From contig JAPLRK010000085.1 in NCBI GenBank assembly GCA_026399195.1, positions 1 to 38,272 of the forward strand: 38,272 bases of DNA, read 5' to 3'. The number at the start of each line of letters is the position of its first letter. The first letter of the stretch is position 1. The notes under the pieces are model-generated. The model did not search any database, had not been told where the DNA came from, and saw nothing but the letters and a program-made list of their open reading frames with translations. Positions 34,371-38,272 of the stretch are shown piece after piece. The DNA comes from Legionellales bacterium (GTDB taxonomy: Bacteria > Pseudomonadota > Gammaproteobacteria > Legionellales > Legionellaceae). A program made the translations under genes and the position numbers.

Positions 34371-35412
34371 ATCTATTTGTATCGTTCGTCTGTCAGCTCT
34401 GGGTGATGTTTTGATGTTGGTCCCTCTGATAAGAACATTGCAGGCTCATCTTACCTGCAGCATCACCTGGGTGATTTCTCGCCCGGCGTATGATTTGGTT
34501 GAAGGCCTAGAGGGCGTGGAATTTATAGTGGTGGACAAGCCCAATCGACTGGCGGATTATTGGCGCTTTAAAAAGCACATGCAAGATAGACCATTTGATA
34601 TTCTGTTAGCAACTCAGGCAAGTTTTCGTGCTAATTTGTTATACCCATTGATTAAGGCAACGCGTAAAATCGGATACGATTCGGCTCGAGCCAAAGATGG
34701 GCATGGTTGGTTTGTTCGAGAAAGGATAGCGCCAGGGTATGATCATACTTTAGAAGGGTTTTTAAAGTTCGCGGATGTCTTGGGTGTTCATCAAAAAGAG
34801 ATCAGTTGGGATGTCCCTATTCCTAAATCGGCTCATGATTGGGCGATGCGGCAAAAACCCGCCACAAAAGGACCGTGGGTTCTGATCAATCCAGCTGCAA
34901 GCAAACCTGAGCGTACTTGGTCTGCCGATCGTTATGTCCAAGTGATTCAGCACCTTCAAAAACGCTGGCAGGCTCATGTTGTTTTGGTGGGAGGTCCTGG
35001 TGCTGCCGATAGGTCGCTCGGGGATGCGATTGGTGCCGGTGTGCAAGTCACTGATTTGATAGGTCAAAGCACGCCCAAAGAGTTGTTGGCGTTGATATTG
35101 CTTGCAGATGTATTACTATCTCCAGATACAGGACCATCACACATGGCTTCGGCCGTTGGCACGCCAGTGGTGGCACTTCATGCTGTCACGAGCTCAAAAG
35201 TATCGGGTTCGTATCGATATTTAGATTTAACGGTGGATTGTTATCCTGAAGCCATGAAAAGATTGTTCAAGAAAGACAGTGCCTGGGGAACTCAGGCACA
35301 TGGGGAAGGGGTGATGGGCTTGGTGCGAGTTGAGGCGGTTGTTTCTAGGCTGGATGAGGTCTTGAAGGGGTTAGGATTCTCTAACCCCTTATCCAGAATG
35401 CACCTGATTTAA
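34363..35412 (+). CDS. Glycosyltransferase family 9 (heptosyltransferase-like)
   Basis: 349 residues. N-terminal ICIVRLSALGDVLMLVPLIR and the C-terminal nucleotide-sugar site SPDTGPSHMASAVGTPVVALHA are diagnostic of ADP-heptose:LPS heptosyltransferases (WaaC/WaaF/WaaQ). VLINPAASKPERTWSADRYVQ is the typical inter-domain segment. It probably adds heptose to the LPS core at the inner face of the inner membrane; the exact acceptor is unclear. It overlaps the zinc-finger gene and also overlaps the convergent propeller gene by 4 nt at its 3' end. Confidence 0.88.
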   Translation: MTKSICIVRLSALGDVLMLVPLIRTLQAHLTCSITWVISRPAYDLVEGLEGVEFIVVDKPNRLADYWRFKKHMQDRPFDILLATQASFRANLLYPLIKATRKIGYDSARAKDGHGWFVRERIAPGYDHTLEGFLKFADVLGVHQKEISWDVPIPKSAHDWAMRQKPATKGPWVLINPAASKPERTWSADRYVQVIQHLQKRWQAHVVLVGGPGAADRSLGDAIGAGVQVTDLIGQSTPKELLALILLADVLLSPDTGPSHMASAVGTPVVALHAVTSSKVSGSYRYLDLTVDCYPEAMKRLFKKDSAWGTQAHGEGVMGLVRVEAVVSRLDEVLKGLGFSNPLSRMHLI

Positions 35413-37259
35413 AAGGCGTTGCCAATACTAGCGCTATTCAATAGACCAGGCGTTAAATCTGTGCGACTGTTGTTGACGATCGGTGTCATTATTGAGCTAT
35501 CATAGTCGTAGGATAGCAATAACGGAGAGGTTGTGGGATCAGAAGGGGCACGCTCAAGCCCGGATATTGCGCAGCCTGCGTTACTGCAGCTCACGTCGGA
35601 GAGGGGGCTCCTTTTTACTATGGGTTGTAGTGTCCATGTTTGACCCCCATCGGTACTCAAATCTATTAAACCTAAAGTATTTTGTTGTGGATCGTATCCG
35701 GTGCCCACAGCCATACAAGTTGGCGTGATAACACCGCAACTGACACTGCTGTAGAATGAAGTGGGAATGCCGCTCGGTGGCGTCCTCATGACGTAGGTCC
35801 ATGTGTTCCCACCGTCACTGCTGTTGGCCATTAATAGTTTTTTTGAGCTAAATGATTCGCTGGTTTGATAGGAACCTACGGCGACACAATTCAATGAGGC
35901 AATTCCAGAGCAAGACACACTGTTGAAGACTCCAGAGTAGGCCTGTGCTGTTGGAAATCCTGCAGTGGAACTATCGAGGTTGTAATTCCATGTCAGACCA
36001 GCGTCCACGCTCACGGCTATTAAGGGGGCTATAAAGGGGGAGGAGCTCACTGTAGTGTACGATCCTACAGCAATACAGGTCTCGGATCCGGTACCTTGCT
36101 CATTAAGGCTGCAATTCACGTTGTTAAATCCATTTGAGTATAAATAATCCGTGGGATTTGAGGGGGTTGTACTATCCATAGTGTAGCTCCACGTCTGACC
36201 AGCGTCCGAGCTTGTTGCGGCTAGCGGCGAAAAGGTTATCCCATTTTGGGGGGGCGGGTTGTTGGCGTAATACCCTCCTGCGGCAACACAGGTGGCAGCA
36301 TTGCAACTGACAGATGCAAAGTGGCCACTATTAAAGTCTGATAGCTCCTCCGTCGTTATTGGATATTCAATCACGTATCCGTTGGTTAACCCTGCCCTTG
36401 TGGTCCGATAAGCCAGGGGGATTGTTCCGTCGACTCCTGAAGTACCTGCGGTATAGGAACCCACGGCAACGCAATATGAGTCTGGATTTCCACTCCCACT
36501 ATTCGCGCAACTAGAGCTCACAAGCATTCCCATGGAATCATATGCTGTTGGTAAAGAGGTGGCAGAAATCAGTAAGCGCCATACGTTGCCTCCGAGAGTA
36601 TCGTATAATAAGGGATACATAGAGCCGTCCCTATAGAAACCGACAGCAATGCAATAAGGGCTTCGGGTGATTGTTTGGTCGCAACTGGCGCTTAACAGTG
36701 GAGGGATCATGAGTGTAGGAGAATACGCTGGGAGAGGTGGAAAAGCAACTGTCACAACCCCCTCTAAATTACTTTCTACCATTAGGGGGCTACTATATAT
36801 TGGGACGTAGTAGACATTTATTTCGTAACCACCAACAGAAACGGCTGGTTGGAGTAACGGTGAACTCAGATCCACATCCAATGGGACGCTGGCTGTTGTG
36901 CAATTATCGCCCTTACAGAGAGCGAAGCTTGACTTAGCCCTCCCGCTGATATCAAGCCGCAATTCGCAACTTGCTCCGGCGGAAAGGATCACCGGATTGG
37001 AACAATAAGGACTTGTTCCATTATGTATCACCGTATTTGGGCTTCCTTGTAGGACATAACCGCTCAGGGTTTTCATGGTTTGATTCGTTACGGTGTAATA
37101 GGCTGAGGCTGTGCTCCCTGGCTTTACACTGATGATCCTAGGATGTCCTGGTGCTGGATCGATGGTAAAATTCCCCGCCAATGTGGTGTGGGTGGTTGTT
37201 CCCAATATCACGGCGGAAAACAAACTTAACAAGGCACTATCATTTGGTTGATGCATCAT
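35409..37259 (-). CDS. Secreted protein: Ig-like domain plus seven Cys-containing propeller-type repeats (second copy)
   Basis: 616 residues; AAGGG is 5 nt before the first of two ATGs. Signal peptide with ALLSLFSAVILGTTTHTTLA, cleavage before GNFTID. The Ig/ASH-like domain (30-132) is clearly homologous to that of 32123-33916 (DPAPGHPRIISVKPGSTASA, SPYCSNPVILSAGASCELRL). Seven SC-n-C(V/I/M)A(V)G repeats lie at Cys pairs 193/203, 251/263, 319/324, 383/395, 450/458, 508/515 and 558/563. Asp boxes SSDAGQTW (350), SVDAGLTW (417), SSDGGNTW (480) and STDGGQTW (535) suggest a beta-propeller. It starts 8 nt after the barrel gene 37268-38059, so barrel and propeller are made from one transcript. Function is unknown. 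Confidence 0.75.
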   Translation of the reverse strand: MMHQPNDSALLSLFSAVILGTTTHTTLAGNFTIDPAPGHPRIISVKPGSTASAYYTVTNQTMKTLSGYVLQGSPNTVIHNGTSPYCSNPVILSAGASCELRLDISGRAKSSFALCKGDNCTTASVPLDVDLSSPLLQPAVSVGGYEINVYYVPIYSSPLMVESNLEGVVTVAFPPLPAYSPTLMIPPLLSASCDQTITRSPYCIAVGFYRDGSMYPLLYDTLGGNVWRLLISATSLPTAYDSMGMLVSSSCANSGSGNPDSYCVAVGSYTAGTSGVDGTIPLAYRTTRAGLTNGYVIEYPITTEELSDFNSGHFASVSCNAATCVAAGGYYANNPPPQNGITFSPLAATSSDAGQTWSYTMDSTTPSNPTDYLYSNGFNNVNCSLNEQGTGSETCIAVGSYTTVSSSPFIAPLIAVSVDAGLTWNYNLDSSTAGFPTAQAYSGVFNSVSCSGIASLNCVAVGSYQTSESFSSKKLLMANSSDGGNTWTYVMRTPPSGIPTSFYSSVSCGVITPTCMAVGTGYDPQQNTLGLIDLSTDGGQTWTLQPIVKRSPLSDVSCSNAGCAISGLERAPSDPTTSPLLLSYDYDSSIMTPIVNNSRTDLTPGLLNSASIGNAF

Positions 37260-37267
37260 ATTTTCCC

Positions 37268-38059
37268 TTATGCTAAATAGCTGAGTTGAGCAATGAATTG
37301 GTTTGCGTAGAGAGGGGACGTGTTTAGTCCAAAAGGCACTGGGAAGGCATATTGATTTAGTTCAATTTGGCCCTTGCCAAGAGAGGCTTCTCCAAACCCT
37401 GAAAATCGATACCCAAAACCAAGTCGTACGCGTTCACTGATGTTCGTATCCAGACCTAAACCCACGCTGTAACTAAATGCAGACTGAGATCTGTTTTCAT
37501 AGTTAGGCGTTAAATTAAGACTTCCTGTTTCCGTGGATGATGTGGCAAAGGAGCTCGCTTGATGAAAGGCGCCCCCCAAGCCCACAGAGACATAGGGGTG
37601 GAAAACGTCATGCATTGTGGTTAATAGTTTGGCTACAACGAGCGCTTGTTGGGTTTGGATGTGGTAGTTGTATTGATAAAGGGTAGAGGTGTTTGGCTCG
37701 ATGCCGACAGAGTTCAGACCACCCACATTCGCCCCTCCAAAGTAGGTGTATTCAAGCCCTGCTTGTACGAGGAAATTCGGATTTTGGAGGGGGTGCTCGA
37801 TGCCTAGAAACGCACCGACAAGTCCCGTGGTATGATTGGAGTTATTACGGTGATAAGCAAATAATTCTCCGTCTGTCCCAGAGAAGGTTTGAGATTGCGT
37901 GGTATTGATCCATGCGGCCCCACCCGTTAAGGTCACCACAGGCCGAAAGCGAGCTGGGGGGGTGAGTGGTCCAAGCTCACCCGCTGTCGCCAGTGGGGCG
38001 CTCAATAAGCATCCTATCAAACTACAAGCCAAATACGGTCTTTTTTCTGTATTTTTCAT
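37268..38059 (-). CDS. Outer-membrane beta-barrel protein (second copy)
   Basis: 263 residues. AAGGAAGACC precedes the ATG. Signal peptide PYLACSLIGCLLSAPLATA is followed by GELGPL. The mature part has Gly/aromatic-rich amphipathic strands (GLEYTYFGG, YQYNYHIQTQQALVVAKLL, LGFGYRFSGFG) and a C-terminal barrel strand (NQFIAQLSYLA). Paralogous over its full length to the barrel at 474-1256, including the order barrel then secreted Ig-like protein downstream. Probable small porin or adhesin-type barrel in the outer membrane; ligand unknown. It does not have the tetranucleotide repeat seen upstream of the other copy. Confidence 0.8.
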   Translation of the reverse strand: MKNTEKRPYLACSLIGCLLSAPLATAGELGPLTPPARFRPVVTLTGGAAWINTTQSQTFSGTDGELFAYHRNNSNHTTGLVGAFLGIEHPLQNPNFLVQAGLEYTYFGGANVGGLNSVGIEPNTSTLYQYNYHIQTQQALVVAKLLTTMHDVFHPYVSVGLGGAFHQASSFATSSTETGSLNLTPNYENRSQSAFSYSVGLGLDTNISERVRLGFGYRFSGFGEASLGKGQIELNQYAFPVPFGLNTSPLYANQFIAQLSYLA

Positions 38060-38094
38060 GGTCTTCCTTGTCAGTTAAACATAAAAACTCTTTA

Positions 38095-38272
38095 GGATCG
38101 CGGCCGAAATAACTTCCTATTCTTGCATCAAACCGAACATCATCTTGACGCGTTCGGATCCATTAAAAAGCTCGGTGGACAACAAGTACACCTGCGTTTT
38201 TTAATGGATCCGAACGCGTCAAGCTAATGTCCAGCTTCGCGCAAGAATAGGAAGTTATTTCGGCCGCGATCC
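38095..38272. mobile_element. 178-bp nested palindromic element at the window end
   Basis: Outer perfect 32-nt inverted repeats (38095-38126 and 38241-38272, tip GGATCGCGGCCGAAATAAC) enclose an inner perfect 26-nt inverted repeat (38144-38169 and 38198-38223, GACGCGTTCGGATCCATT inside). The sequence between the inner arms is 28 nt. No ORF is present. The tip is shared with the repeat at 34036-34117. It lies 35 nt upstream of the barrel gene start, on the promoter side, and ends exactly at the last base of the window. Confidence 0.75.

Noticed and set aside
1-38272. CRISPR array or complete prophage
   Set aside because: No regularly spaced direct repeats and no phage structural genes were seen; the repeats present are dispersed palindromes.

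Overview
The window looks like a chromosomal segment of a gammaproteobacterium. This rests on gene order: rplM-rpsI, thrS-infC-rpmI-rplT-pheS-pheT-ihfA, petABC-sspAB and nnr-tsaE-amiB/C-mutL-miaA are all gammaproteobacterial blocks, infC seems to keep the gammaproteobacterial AUU start, and SspB keeps its C-terminal ClpX-binding tail. A Legionella-type orphan LuxR sensory domain, decayed transposases and many small palindromic repeats point to a host-associated Legionellales-like lineage; that placement is inference.

Layout. 1-1.3 kb: an outer-membrane barrel gene followed by a short secreted protein (minus strand). 1.4-5.4 kb: rpiA, an acetolactate-synthase-like TPP enzyme, a tyrosine recombinase and a small secreted ORF that looks like the stump of an S53 protease. 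5.6-8.1 kb: rpsO-pnp. 8.2-8.75 kb: transposase debris. 8.7-10.3 kb: folE and a HIT hydrolase, divergent from ppa. 10.35-10.84 kb: a 485-bp element with 64-nt inverted ends. 10.8-11.8 kb: an HdeD-like membrane protein and a repeat-rich gap. 11.8-19.9 kb: a long minus-strand translation block (rpsI, rplM, ihfA, pheT, pheS, rplT, rpmI, infC, thrS) followed by tRNA-Val(GAC). 20-22.4 kb: a decayed transposase, an XRE regulator and an orphan LuxR-type sensor. 22.4-32 kb: cytochrome bc1 (petABC), sspAB, then nnr-tsaE-ami-mutL-miaA with mostly overlapping ends. 32-38 kb: two large secreted seven-repeat propeller-like proteins on opposite strands enclosing a zinc-finger protein and a heptosyltransferase-family enzyme, then a second barrel gene. 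The window ends exactly on the last base of a nested palindromic element.

The most novel material is (i) the two-gene unit of outer-membrane barrel plus secreted Ig-like/propeller protein, present at both ends of the window, with seven cysteine-bearing repeats per full-length protein; (ii) a set of modular palindromic repeats that share sub-blocks; and (iii) the XRE plus orphan LuxR-sensor pair. Housekeeping regulation visible in sequence includes the AUU start of infC, a perfect 13-bp hairpin plus T-run just before pheS, and a 37-nt-arm hairpin between ihfA and rplM. All assignments are from reading the sequence; no database search was run.
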